Positions 11,973 to 24,459 of a stretch of DNA of 64,000 nt are shown in pieces. The translations under genes were made by a program, and so were the position numbers. The notes below the pieces were generated by a model. That model had not been told where the DNA came from. It was given only the letters and a program-made list of their open reading frames with translations, and did no database searches. Within the stretch, counting starts at the first letter, position 1, and every line of letters begins with the position of its first letter. The stretch comes from Iris pallida (lineage: Eukaryota > Streptophyta > Magnoliopsida > Asparagales > Iridaceae): contig JANAVB010004096.1 of NCBI GenBank assembly GCA_029216955.1, positions 1-64,000 on the forward strand, in the 5' to 3' direction.

Positions 11973-12145
11973 CAAACTTGCGAGTCCACACTAGGGGCGA
12001 GGGTTGATTATTTGTTCAAACCTGTGAGTCCATACTAGGGGCGAGGGTTAGTTATTAGAACTAACTTGCGAGTCCACACTAGGGGCGAGGGTTAGTTATT
12101 TGTTCAAACCTGCGAGTACACACTAGGGGCGAGGGTTTGATTATC
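11973..12145 (+). repeat. About 44-bp tandem repeats in LTR X1
   Basis: Four units contain GCGAGTCCACACTAGGGGCG followed by AGGGTTGATTATTTGTTCAAACC, with small differences. A fifth, partial unit is at 6905-6933, on the other side of the inserted solo LTR. The same array (four units) is in LTR X2 at about 29250-29415. Confidence 0.85.
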
Positions 12146-12703
12146 CGTTTAATTTCTTGTCATGTGTTCACCTGGAAACTTGGCATTTGATACATGTTTC
12201 CTTTCCAGCAGTTCGTTTATGCATAGTTGTTCTCATATTTATGTTTCGTCGTTGCTTAGTCCTTTTCTGTTTATATCTTGATTTTTTTTATGCATGTATA
12301 CTGTTAGATAGGCATATTTTATGAATCTTGCTAGCCCCAGAGGACCTGGTGATTTCTCCAGTTGTTGCTTTTATGACTTTTCGTAGGTGCTCTAGCCAAG
12401 ATCGTGGTCTTCCCTTTTCTACCGAGGAGGATTGCTCTTGGATCGTCCTTTGTTACTTTTACAAATTCTTTCCTTTATATATATATTCTTATTTCAAAAT
12501 GGTTGGTAGTGGATTTGTCTCCACCCAATGACTTGTAAAACAATAATTCAAGGTTGATTATGATATCATTATACTTTTATTTTTGGATGAGATTAGTTGA
12601 CATGGTTATACTGCATTTTACAGCTTACGTATATTTATTATACAGCTGGCATGTCTACGTACCTAGTCCTACGTATTTTGGGACTGGGCGTGACATGTTT
12701 TTA

Positions 12704-12718
12704 TGGTGGCCCATGCAG
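12704..12718 (+). other. Primer-binding-site-like box after LTR X1
   Basis: TGGTGGCCCATGCAG begins 8 bases after the LTR end. The same box follows X2 (29988-30003) and, as TGGTAGCCCATGCAG, Z1 (19996-20010) and Y1 (14472-14457, minus). Y2 (35193-35178, minus) has TAGTAGCCCATGCAG. The position and TGG start fit a primer binding site, but it is not the usual initiator-methionine site. Confidence 0.5.
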
Positions 12719-14395
12719 GTCGACTTAGCCATTTTGGTCACGTTATTGTACTGAATGGGCTTGGATGGATTAGAGTCTAGGATCTCATCCATATGCTTGA
12801 CTCATCCTTTGATTCCGTTTTTGAACTTCTGCTTGCCTGTCATGATTTGCATCTTGTTTGATCCTTTCTACCTTAAACCTTATCTTTTCTTTCGTACCTA
12901 ACAGAAGTTAGGAAGATGACTTGTATGCCCCATTGATTCAATTACACTACTAGTTGAACTCTTGTAAGTTCGGTAGAATGTCTCATGACCTAACAATCCC
13001 TTTGACCTTAACCAACGCCTTAGACAAGAAGATAGTAGGACGACTATATAGACACGAACATGGGACAAGACTTAGATCCTTAAGGAACTTAAACTATTTA
13101 TATTTTCTTTCATTATTTTCTCGGGTACTTATGATTTTGGACTGCCTTCTCTAATGTTGCTACTATTGCCTAGTTTTGTAAGCTTACTTTCTTTATTGAG
13201 CTTGTTCAGGACATATGTTTAATGGGGACGCCCACTAACATATTGTATAATTAGAATCGGTGTATTGTGGTCTGATCAACCTTAGTGCACTTGGTTCGCT
13301 CTTCATATGATTATCCTACGTGGATTGAGATATATATGTCTCAAGGAACTCATCCACAACTGCCTTGACAACTCTTTTTGAATTAGTCAATCGCCTTCGG
13401 GACCTCGTATTCGTATTTGATATCCTCTCCCTTAAACTCTTTATTGTTTTTTGCCCTTACTTATTTCAGAAAAATAAATGCTTGTATTTGAGGAATGATT
13501 GAATGTCCTCCTTAGTTCGTCATACCACCTATGGCCATGAAAACTATATATACACAATCGTTTCTCATCTATTCAAAATCGGAGAACTATCTTCAAACAT
13601 GAATCATATCTACCACGTCGTGTAGTATTCTGCTATAATCAAAATTCGAGGTATGATATCACGACTAAATTTTTTTCTAAATCATAGAACCGTGTCTTAG
13701 TTTAAATTTTGAGAAATAAATTTCTAAAATGTATAGGTTGTAAGCTCCGCTAAATTTTAGTATTTACTAGGATTACCGATTGATTAGGATAAATTGATTT
13801 ATACTAGAATGATAAATCAGTGCCTCATGAACACCCACTTTCTATTTAGATCGTTTGATGTCCTCTACCTTGGCATTAATATTCGAAGCACAATACTATT
13901 ATTAACTTCCAGCAAATTTTATACGCAAGACCTAGACGAGACCACCTTCGTGTAGGTATATCATGTCCCACTCAAGCACGTCTTCTTGTACTCTATTTTT
14001 ATGATACGACTTTCAGGTCAAAAATGCTAACTATAACCCTTACCGTATTACCGATGTACTTTCCGACTTTAATTAGAGACCCAAACAACGACTCAAATCT
14101 TTCGACCCAATATATGGTTGTGATCTACTCGAAGCCCACTAAGCACATGCCATTAGTGTGCCACTCAATAGAGTTCCCATGTGCTACTTAAACTCAAAAG
14201 TCGCCGAAGGCACATTTTGGGCTTAAGGAACCTAGTTAACCAATCCGACTGGCAGTTAGCCCAACCACTTGAGTTAGAACCTATTCTAGGTTGCCCTAAC
14301 CTAATAGGAATGGTCTAGATTAAGTTTGTGAATCTTGTCTAGCCAATATAGATTAAAACCAAAGACTTATTCAATCAAAGATTGATGTCCAATAA
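12719..14395 (+). other. Non-coding internal region of element X1
   Basis: This is a leader-like and non-coding internal sequence that follows LTR X1. Bases 12719-13680 match 30004-30950 after X2, and about 13490-14395 match 24550-25450. All frames are closed by stops and no gag or pol motif is seen, so the element was probably non-autonomous (LARD-like). The right end meets the inverted Y1 internal start at about 14395. Confidence 0.55.
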
Positions 14396-14479
14396 GATTG
14401 ATGTCTTATTGTTGGCTCATTCGGCACAATAACGTAACCGAAATGATATGCTCTGACCTGCATGGGCTACCAAAAAAAA
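14396..14479 (-). other. Internal start and primer-site box of element Y1
   Basis: Read on the minus strand, this follows the Y1 LTR: a 7-base spacer, the box TGGTAGCCCATGCAGG (14472-14457), then text matching the X leader (TTTCGGTTACGTTATTGTGCCGAA). The Y2 copy at 35110-35201 is similar. Confidence 0.6.
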
Positions 14480-17356
14480 TGTAATACCCCATTCCTAAAA
14501 TATATAGGACTAGAAGAACGTATACATGCCAGCTACGTCTCTAGAGGACTCCAGCTAGCTAGAATACGTATAAGCTGTTTTGGTGTTCTAATTTTATCTA
14601 TCGTTCACTATCACATATATATATATCTCAATCCATAAGATAAGTAACATCAAGAATGAATAGTATATGTCATGGTTTGTAGCCTAATAATATATATGTT
14701 CGATTCGACCTGAAGAATGATGTGGGTCTACAAAATAAGACTAAATGGCAGAATAGAAATAATGAATAAATGTAAAGCACGACAAAATACGTGAGCCAGA
14801 TATAACAATACCTCCATGATCAGCGAACTATCTCTGTATGACCAACTACCTAGAGAGATCACCAGGTCCTCAGGAGACATAGCAAGATACATGATATACA
14901 TACTGAATGTAATTGTAAATAACATGCACGAAAGGACAGAAAAATAGACACGAAAGAATAAATAAGACAATGGCATGCCATAAAGAAGTATGGTACTAGA
15001 CTTGGCTAACAATCAATCAAATAAAACCTTTAGACTATAGTACATTGTAAGATACTTCCAATCTATAATATATCTCAATTGTAGTTCAATGCAAGTAACT
15101 CCCGATCGAGAATGGTCAATTTAGCCAATCCTAGTATCAATCCCCTCTCATAAAGGAACACAAGGTCAAGTCAAGTCAAACTCAAGTCAAAGTGATACGG
15201 GACGCATAATCAAGTCAAGTCATGATAAGGGGAACATGGCAGAGAACTAAACAATTCTATCATAAGAAAACTGTGAACACAATGAGCAATATAACAAGCA
15301 ATGAAAGAAAATACTAGAAAACATATACATGCACATAACAGGAAACAAGGTAAAGCAACAGAAAATAAACCAAGTATGAACACAAGAAGCAGGTAACCAT
15401 ATGATAGAAAGAATAAAAAAAGCAAAAAGGACATGTAAATACTATACAGTCAGCAATGTATACTTACCTACATCTTCTAGCTGAGAAAACGTCGGTCTGA
15501 CTCCAATATCCTCGCTACCTCCATCATGTACACCTATAATTAATATTCTAATATTAATAAAAAACTAATAACTTGCTATATATGTACTTACTATATATAG
15601 ACCTTAATAATATATTTATACCAAAACTAGTCATATTGTCTACTCTACTTAATATAACATATATAGTATTAAATCTACCTATAAAGTAATATATATTATT
15701 AACATAAAATATCAATTTTAATTTTGGAAAATATTTATAAATATTCTATAATAGTAACTAATATATTTTACTTATAGAAAATTATGTACACAAGTCTTAT
15801 ATTGATTCTACATCAATAGACATAGACTTGTTCCCGAAACGATAAATTCTTAACAAATATTAATTATGAAGTAATATGATTAATTATGTAAAAATATGTT
15901 TTTTAGAACATGCACAACAATTAGTTTGGAGATGGTATACGAAGTTTCAAATCAGTTGGACACATAGCACTCATGGATTTTGGTGTTTCAATATTACGGT
16001 AAAATGTCCGAATTTTTAATAAATAACAAATGAAATCGAAATGCTGCAAAAGTATATACGTTGAAAAGCTTAGGAAGTCTAGTTTCTTACCAAAAATATA
16101 AGGAAGATCTAATTGGCACAAAATTGGATGAAAATTGGCTCGCAATTGAACTGGTCTGTTCTGGACACCTTTCTATATAACGGACACCCCGACCAAACTG
16201 TTTGGAACAATGTGGGTGGCCAATTGGACATGAAAATCGAAACAGAGATATTTCCATTAGTTTTGATTTCACAAAAACATGAGGTCGAAAAGTAACGAAA
16301 GCCTAGATGCAGAACATCATACCTGCTAGAACAAATTCAGACTTGGATCCCAAACTTTGGTTGACTTGTTAGGCTATTTTGGTGTACTAGCAGGGATTGT
16401 GAACATATGAGGGGTAGATAGGATTTTAGTGGGTCGTGTTAGCTTCACAACGAATATTCATGGAGCGTCACGAGAGGCCGAGAAGGGTCGAAATTGTCGG
16501 TATGTCACAAGGTGCTGTCGGCGACCAAGACTGGGAAGGAATTTTGGGATTATAACTTTTGGTGGTAGGTGGAAACTAAAATATTAGGTTAGAATATAAT
16601 GTTTGAGGCCTATATATGTTAGGGTTTGTCTAAGGAAGATTTTAGGAATGTTTGGTAAGATTTGGTTGCACCATTTGAAAGATGCACATTTGAATCAATG
16701 CTTAATTAATGGGTTTCCTAATTTAGAAAGTCAATGGTGGGTTATTTTAAATCTATTATGGATGTAAAAAATCCATAGAAAATTAATGTAAATTCATCCT
16801 AATTTGTTATGGTATTATAGGCTTAACCAAGGCTAATTGAACTAGTTCTAAGCCTATAGGGTTTATGGAATTGAAATTGACTTCGAAAAACTATTTAATG
16901 GGTCTTGTGTGCCCTTTGAAAATAAATAGCACTTGAAAACTCAAATGAGTGGGATACCATTGGCATTTATTTGGTAGTCTCAAAATAGGTAAAAATCATA
17001 TATTGGGTCGAATGGTTTGGATCGGGTTTGGGTCTCAAATCGAAATTGAAAAATATATCTAATTTTACGATAAGGGCTAAAATAACCATTTTCACCCCAA
17101 AGTTGTACAAGAAATATATAATACAAGGAAACAAATTTGAGTGGGACATGATATATCAAAATGAAGGTGGACTCGTCTAGATTACGAATATAGAACTAGA
17201 TTTAAGAAATTGACAATTTTTGTGCTTCAAGAATCAAAGCTACGGTAAAGTACTTCTATAGTCATAATTGATTATAAAATATAGCTTAATATTAAAATAA
17301 CCATATTAAATAAATAATAATAAATAAAATAATGGAAAAAAATTAGGAGGTGTACA
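14480..17356 (-). repeat. LTR Y1 (minus), gypsy-like
   Basis: This LTR of about 2.9 kb is closely related to 35202-38091 over its whole length. On the minus strand it starts TGTACACCTCC at 17356 (TGTAAACCCCC in Y2) and ends GGGGTATTACA at 14480. Near its end it carries GAGGACCTGGTGATCTC and GCTGGCATGT...CTAGTCCTA, which are shared with X LTRs. The internal start lies on its left, so it has the position of a 5' LTR. No coding sequence is seen in either strand. Confidence 0.75.
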
Positions 17357-17416
17357 TCTATATTATGCGATTTGTGACATTTGATTTTTTAGGACAAAAA
17401 TCTTTTAAGGAGGGTA
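17357..17416 (+). other. Polypurine-tract end of a Z element; empty Sirevirus site
   Basis: The text TCTATATTATGCGATTTGTGACATT...CTTTTAAGGAGGGTAG matches the 3' end of the Z internal region at about 21567-21634. It includes a polypurine tract directly before an LTR start. The copy at 38092-38098 plus 51690-51746 is the same text split by the Sirevirus, so this is the unoccupied paralogous site. Confidence 0.75.
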
Positions 17417-19987
17417 GTTAGCACTTGTCTCCCTAGAAATTTATTTTATATTTTTGGATAATATTTTTATTTTATTTTATTTTATTTTGTTATTATTAGG
17501 TATAAATGTGGCTAGAATCATTAAAGTAGGATTTTGACATTAACATCTCAAGGATTTGTACCTAGGCCTATAGGTGATGTATGATAATATGAGGTCATAT
17601 ATGGTTACTGGGGTCTCCAAATAGCCCAAGATATTTTATTTTATTATTTTAGATTTTTTTTTTTGAAAATTTTGAATTTTTTTAGATAATTTAAACCAAC
17701 ATAAATTATTTTTCCATAGGCTTTTAGGATTTACTTTAAGGTCAAACTAAAATATTTTGAGAACAAACATTTTTATTTAGGCTCTAGACACCTAAAAATA
17801 GTTTCTAGAATTTTATAGGATTTTTTGGAATTGTTTAGGATTTATTTGGAGTTAAAATAAATTTTTAATAAATTTCTCCATTTAAAATAAATAATTACAC
17901 AGTCAGCAGCCCAGTCAGCCTTCAGGCCCACCTGCTAGCCTCTCAGCCGTATGGGGGCAAGCCCGCATGTCAATCAACACTCTGGCTAATTCAGTAGTTC
18001 CATATTAGGAACTGATCCGAGCCGCCAAGCCGTTAAGCCACAATGCTTATGGACCGTTCGATCTGGGCCGAGCCGTCCAGATTGTGACACATGTCACCAT
18101 CTCTGCGACTCGAGCCACTGCACCTCCTCTCTTATATATATATATTATGATTTCCAGAAAATCCTATTTTTATTCCATCCTCCTTTGTGGTTTGATCTTG
18201 GAGAACCTTCAACATTGCGAGGCGATTGAGATCAACCTCGATGTTCGTTTTGAGTGCTCCTTTTTTGTTAGAACCGTATCAAGATTTTCTTTTGAATATA
18301 TACTTTATTTTCCTTAATTATTTACGTGAATTTCTGGTAAATTATTTGAGTGCCAGTTGTTTGAAATTCAACGCGTTGTACTATTTTCGAGATTCTAGGA
18401 GATCATGAACTCCCTTTTGTGAACTGTTTGCTATTTTGGTAAGCTAACACATAGATATACAACATATAATTTTTCCAAAAATTATTTTATTTAATTAGTA
18501 GAACTCAGATTTGGTTGGTGATTCACCGATTTAGTTACGGTTAGCCATAATGGCAATAACTTTAGGCCAAATCGTGATTTTTTGGCACCATCAATTCTAG
18601 TGCACTCGTAGCACTAAAATATACATGGTTTCACACTCAAATCATTAGGTTCATGTTGGTTGACTATTTATTCTACAGTATGCCTCGATATGTGTGCCAC
18701 AAATCCCGAATTTGGTACCGTAAGTTTCTTTAGCCAAAAATTTGTGTTCAGTTTTTATTTCAGATTATTATGAGATTAAATTAGGGTTTTAGATGATTTG
18801 TTTGAGAATTAAATTAGATTAAATTAGGGAAGCTATTTAGCAAATTCTTGTGGTTTCAAAAGTTGGTTTTTAGATCTAATTTTTCATTATTCATGTGACA
18901 GGGTAGATCGGACTTACGACTCCTTGAGTTTGTGACTTTATCATCTGTCAGAGTAGAAAAGTATCACTATAACCTATGTTGCCTTTATTTTGTACTACGT
19001 GTATCTTTAAATCGTCTTTTAACTCTTACTTCTTTATAATTCATGTTGTCGTTGTTCTTGATTACTACTTGTGCATGAGAGTTAGAACCGTTAGTATATA
19101 TATACATGTTCATGTATTACTTCTTGTTTATCGTCTTTACAGTTTATCGTATTGCTAATGTTTTATCATAATGAACATGTATCGTTAGTGAGTCGAGCGG
19201 AAGAATACAACAAGTAAGCATGTGGTCGACGAATTGAATACAAACTCCCTATATATTGATTGAATAATATCAGTCATGCATCACACATATAACTAACTTA
19301 CAATCCAAACCGTCTACATGCAGAAAGTTAATATTATTAAACACACATAATGCACATGATCCCCTATTGCTATATTGTTCAATATTCTTTTCCCGTCGAG
19401 TCAGCTTTTATATTGTCATCATGTTATAACTGTACTCTTCTTATCATATCATGTCATGCCTATAGTTTATCTTCCTTATTGTTGTTTCTTTATGCATGTA
19501 TATTGTATTGTATAATGTAGTATTATGGTGATCTTGCTCCGATCCTGACTAGATAATTTATTTTTCAGCTTTAGACGATGTGATCTGTCCCGAGGGTTAC
19601 GGTGAGTATGTTGGCGACACTGATGTCACTGACTTACCAGATTCATGCACTGATGAGAATTAACATATTTCATTCCTTATCTATTCACATTAGTTAGTGG
19701 ACATTTGTTATGGATTTTAGTTTGTTTATCTTATTTTATTCTAACGGGTTTGTTTCCGACCATTTGAGTTGTAGTAGATTATTTGATGACCTTTTATTAG
19801 TTGTTAATTGAGACTGTTAGATATAATTTTTCTTATAATTATTTGTGACCTAGTTGTGGATGTTATATGCATGTTGTACTTGTTATGGACCATTGTTTAT
19901 CATAGACAGCATATTATCGCCAATCTTGCGGCGTAGGCTGGACTTGACCATGTACTCGTCTTCCAAAAGTGTGAGCGGATTGTGACA
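17417..19987 (+). repeat. LTR Z1 (plus), gypsy-like
   Basis: This LTR of about 2.57 kb matches Z2 (21635-24229) along its length, including TTAGGCTCTAGACACCTA, CAGTCAGCAGCCCAGTCAGCC, TTCCATATTAGGAACTGA and the end region GGCGTAGGCTGGACTTGACCA...TGTGACA. A TATA box lies near 18130. The start is slightly eroded (TAGCACTTG for TGTAGCACTT). A polypurine tract precedes it and a primer-site-like box follows it, so internal sequence is present on both sides. Confidence 0.8.
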
Positions 19988-19995
19988 AGTTTTTA

Positions 19996-20010
19996 TGGTA
20001 GCCCATGCAG
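19996..20010 (+). other. Primer-binding-site-like box after LTR Z1
   Basis: TGGTAGCCCATGCAG starts 8 bases after the LTR end, matching the boxes next to the X and Y LTRs. Confidence 0.5.
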
Positions 20011-20257
20011 ATCCGTTTTTGCAAAAAAATACGAACTCATAGTAGTACTTAAGTTAATCGTACTACTGCGAACCTACAATTAGAGTTGAAGTTAGGATGT
20101 TATATCAGCCACAAATAGGATTTCCATTCCTATGAATCTGTTTTATCTTAGGTTTCTCTTGTCTCTTATTTGCATCCTGCTTGATTTTGTCCATGATTTC
20201 TTCGATATGTTTGCATATATCGTTCTAACTATGTCCTTTCCTCATTTTTAGTTCGCA

Positions 20258-21240
20258 ATGGTTAATACAAGGCGTAGTGAGATCCGTAGGGGAAAGAGAG
20301 AGGCTAACCCTTATGCTACTCCTGATCCCGAAAGATCGACTGCAGAGAGTACTGAGTTCGTGGATCCAACTGACCAATACCAAGAGAGGGTTAGTGATGA
20401 GGAGCTTCCACCACCAGTACCAGCACCAGCCTAATGAGTAACTATGGATGGAGCACATATTCTTGTAATACTCCAAGGTATGATGGAGACCCATCAGAGG
20501 CATGCAAGTATTATAGAGAGGAGCATAGAAACACGACAAGGCCATACAGGAATATTGAAGGGTTTGACACGATAAACCTACCTCCCTTTACAGGTGCAAA
20601 GAAGCCCATAGAAGTTACCAATTGGCTAGTGGAGACAAAGACATTCCTAGAACCAATTGGCTAGTAGAGACAGAGACATTGCTAGAGGCATCATAGTTAC
20701 ACCAGAGAAGTGGATAAAGGAGGTTAAGTTGCAGCTTTAGGGTAATGCTCATCATTGGTGGGTCGTACAAGAAAGGCATTTCGGCACAAATGTGTCATGG
20801 GTAGAGTTCACGGACCTCTTCAACACCATGTCCTTCCATGAGACAGTTCGGAGGGAGTTACGGGATCAGTTCATACGATTGGAGCAGGGTGACATGACGG
20901 TAAACGAATATGATGCAGAGTTTAGTCGTTTGAGCCATTTTTTCCACTCTTATGTCTACAGAAGAAGAAAACCCTGAGAAGTTTTACTCTGGATTGAACT
21001 ACAAGCTGCAGAGTTTGACAGCCTTGATAGATCCGACCTCTTATATTGATATTTTAAATACGGCTAGGCATCAAGAATCCATCATAAGACAGAAGTTAGC
21101 TTCACAAAAGAGAGGTAGAGATAGTGGTCATCAAGAACCATTAAAACATCTTAATGTCCAGCAAAAGATCCTTCATCCCCAGCAACAACGACATCATCCT
21201 CCAACTAGGGTGGTATCACCCCAGCCACAATAACAGCAAA
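20258..21240 (+). pseudogene. Gypsy-type gag of element Z, broken
   Basis: This is a capsid-type gag protein of a Ty3/gypsy element, which would form the particle that packages element RNA. The start chosen is the ATG at 20258, giving MVNTRRSEIRRGKREA, an N-terminus typical of plant gypsy gag, with a stop at 20432. After frame changes the retrotransposon gag domain can be read: INLPPFTGAKKPIEVTNWLVE, MSWVEFTDLFNTMSFHETVRRELRDQFIRLEQGDMTVNEYDAEFSRLSHF, and PEKFYSGLNYKLQ. A basic, glutamine-rich tail follows. No zinc knuckle, protease or reverse transcriptase is found before the 3' polypurine tract 400 bases later. Element Z therefore lost pol or never had it, like TR-GAG elements. Confidence 0.85.
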
Positions 21241-21634
21241 TCCTGCCCAAGCAGTAGTCACTAGACCACCAAGTGCGAGACTGTCCCATATCTCCAACAT
21301 CATATGCTAACAGGCCAGTTTCGCAATAACAATTCAGAGGAGCACTACGTCAATGACAAGGACAAGCATTTGTGGTTGTAACTCAACCCGACATAGGTAT
21401 TTTAAATATAATTCATTAAAAGCCTTCTATAATTATAGTTGTTAGATATGATGCATGCTTAATTAGTAGTATGCTTGGTTGATTTAGTTACCTTGCATTT
21501 TCTAATCATATCTCTCTTTGATCTGGCCTAAGAGTTATTGTTAGATTACTTTTAGGAGTTATGTATCTATATTACGCAATTTGTGGCATTTGATTTTTGA
21601 GGAAAAAAATATCTTTTAAGGGGGAGGAGTAGTT
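21241..21634 (+). other. Element Z 3' internal region and polypurine tract
   Basis: This is a non-coding link between gag and the 3' LTR. It ends CTTTTAAGGGGGAGGAGTAG, a clear polypurine tract, directly before TGTAGCAC at 21635. About 65 bases upstream of the tract match 17357-17416. Confidence 0.75.
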
Positions 21635-24229
21635 TGTAGCACTTATCTCCTTAGAAATTTATTTTATATTTTTGGAGAATATTTTTTGTTTTATTTTGTT
21701 ATTATTAGGTATATAAGTGGTTAGACTCATTAAACTAGGATTTTGACATTGAGATCATAAGGGTTTGTACCTAGGCCTATAGGTGAAGTATGATAATATT
21801 AGGCCACATATGGTCACTAGGGTCTCCAGATAGCCCCCAAAATTTTATTTTTTTATTTTAGATTTTACTGGAATTTTTGGGAATTTTTAGATAATTTAAA
21901 TCTATAAAAATTATTTTTCCATAGGCTTTTAGGATCTACTGTAGGGTCACACAAAAATATTTTGAGACAAACATTTTATTTAGGCTCTAGACACCTAGAA
22001 ATAGTTTCTAAAATTTATTTTAGGATTCTTTGGAATTTTTTTGGGATTTAATTGTATTTATTTTGAGTTAAAATAAATTTTTAATAAATTTCTGCAATTG
22101 AAATAAATAATTACACAGTCAGCAGCCCAGTCAGCCATCCTAGTCAGCCATCGGGCCCACCCGTCAGCCTTTTAGTCGCATGGGGCCGGCCTGTGTATCA
22201 GTCAATGCTCTGACTGACTTAGCAGTTCCATATTAGGAACTGAGCCGAGCCGCCAAGCCTCTGAGCGGACCTGCGAAGCTTAAGCTTATGGACCATCCGA
22301 TCTGGGACGAGCCATCCAGATCATGACACGTCACCGACTCTGCGGCTCGAACAACTGTACCGCCTCACTCCTCTCTATAAATATATTTTGATTTCCAGAA
22401 AATTCTATTTTTATTCCAGACTCCTTTGTGGTTTGATCTTAGAGAACCTTCAACTTTGCGAGGCGATTGCAATCAACCCCGATGTCCGTTTCAAGTGTTG
22501 TTTTTTGTTAGATCCTTATCGAGGTTAGATTTCTGAATATATACTTTATTTTCTTTATTTTCTTTATTTATTTACGTAAATTTATGAAAAATTGTTTGAG
22601 TGTCAGTTGTTTAAAATTTAATGCGTCGCACTATTTTTGAGATTTCAGAAGATCCTGAACTCCGTTTTGTGAACCATTTTTGGTTTTGGAAAGCTGAGAC
22701 AGAGATATATAGCACATAACTTTTTTAAAAATTAATATATTAGTAGAACTCAAATTTGGTCGGTGATTTACCGATTTAGTTACGATTAGCCATAGCGGCA
22801 ATAACTTTTGGCCAAATCGTGATTTTGTGGCACCGTCAATTCTGCGACACTTGTAGAACTAAAATCTACATGGTTTCAAACTCAAATCATTGGGTTCAAG
22901 ATAGTTGACTATTTAGTCAACGGTACGCCTCGGTTTACATGCCATGGATCTCGAATTTGGAACCGTGAGTTTCATTAGCCAAAAATTTACGTTTAGTTTT
23001 TATTTCATATTTTTATGAGATTAAATTATGATTTTAGATGATTTATTTCAGAATTAAATTAGATTAAATTAAGGAACCTATTTAGGAAATTCTTGTGGTT
23101 TCAAAAGTGGAATTTTTAGATCTAACTTGTCATGATTCATGTGACGGGATAGATTGGACTTACGACGTCTTGAGTTTATGAATTTATCATTTGTCGGAGC
23201 AGACAAGTATCACTATAACCTTTGTTGCCTTTATTTTGTACTGCATGTATCTTCATATCGTCTTTTCAGTCTTACTTCTTTATGATTCATGTTGTCGTTG
23301 TTTTTGATTACTACTTGTGCACGAGAGTTAGAATCATTAGGGTATATGTACATGTTCATGTCTTACTTCTTGTTTATCATGTTTACTATTTATCATATTG
23401 CTAATATTTTATCATAATGAACATGTATCATGAGTGAGTCGGAAGGAGGAATACAACAAGTAAGCATGTGGTCAACGAATTGAATACAGACTCCCTGTAC
23501 ATTGATTGTATAGTATCAGTCATGCACCATACGTATGACTGACGTATAACCCAAACCATCTACATACAAAAAGTTTGTTTTCTAAAACACATAATACATA
23601 TAATCCCTTGTTACTATATTGTTCATTGTTCTTTTTCCATCGAGTCTGCTTTTATATTGTCATTATGTTATAAATGTACTCTTCTTATCATATCATGTCA
23701 TACGTATAGTTTGTCTTCCTTATTATTGTTTCTTCATGCATGTATACTATATTGTGTAATGTAGTGTTATGGTGATCTTGCTCCAATCTTGACTAGATAA
23801 TTTATTTTTCAGCTTTAGATGACGTGATCTGTCCCGAGGTCTACGGTGAGTATATTGGCGACACTGATGTCACTGACGTACCAGATTCTTGCACTGATGC
23901 GAATTAGAATATTTTCTTCCTTATTCATTCACATTAGTTAGTGGACATTTTTATTGAATTTATTTACTTTCTCATTTTATTCTACCAGGTTTATTTTCGA
24001 GACCATTTGAGTTGTAGTAGATTATTTGATAACATTTCATTAGTTGTTAATTGAGACTGTTAGATATAATTTTTCTTGTAATTATTGGTGACTTATTGTG
24101 GATGTTATATGCGTGTTGTACTTATTATGGACCATTGTTTATCATTAACAACATACTATCGCCGATGCTGCGACATAGGCTGGACTTGACCACTTATTCG
24201 TATCCCGAAAGAGGAAACAGGTCATGACA
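21635..24229 (+). repeat. LTR Z2 (plus), 3' LTR of element Z
   Basis: This LTR of about 2.6 kb starts TGTAGCACTTATC and ends CAGGTCATGACA. A TATA box (CCTCTCTATAAATATA) lies near 22372. It pairs with Z1. The bases flanking the pair (GGGTA left, AAAAT right) do not form a target-site duplication, so the two LTRs are not the ends of one simple insertion. Confidence 0.8.
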
Positions 24230-24459
24230 AAAATAGAGCACAAGAGAACATGTTTGAGTGAGACATGATATATCAAAATGAAGATAGACTTGTCTAGATC
24301 AAATCATGTGAAGATGGTTTCAAGGAATTGGTATTTGATGTGCTCCTAAAATCAAAGCTACGGAAAAAGGGTATTTAATAATACAAAATAATAGTAGAAA
24401 AATATTAAAAAAATATTTAAAAAATATAAAAATAAACTAAGAAAATCTAGGGGTTTACA
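24230..24459 (-). repeat. LTR Y3, truncated first 230 bases
   Basis: On the minus strand it starts TGTAAACCCCTAG at 24459 and matches the beginning of Y1 (17356 to about 17110), including GAGTG.GACATGATATATCAAAATGAA. It is cut at 24229/24230 by LTR Z2. To its right is a polypurine-like text ending AATTCATTATCGTAGGTAGG (minus), so this was a 3' LTR. Confidence 0.65.

Larger units (their letters stand above)
5776..12695 (+). repeat. LTR X1 of gypsy-like element, interrupted
   Basis: Bases 5776-6928 and 11964-12695 align by eye with LTR X2 at 27168-29979 (shared text around CAGTCTTAGCCAACATATA, CCGAGAAATCGGTTTCCCAA, GGTAGTGGATTTGT, CTAGTCCTACGTATTTT). The LTR ends GACTGGGCGTGACA at 12695. It is interrupted by a 5.0 kb solo LTR at 6934-11958. 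The start is uncertain because the first 1.1 kb of X2 is not recognisable here. No coding region is visible. Confidence 0.7.
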
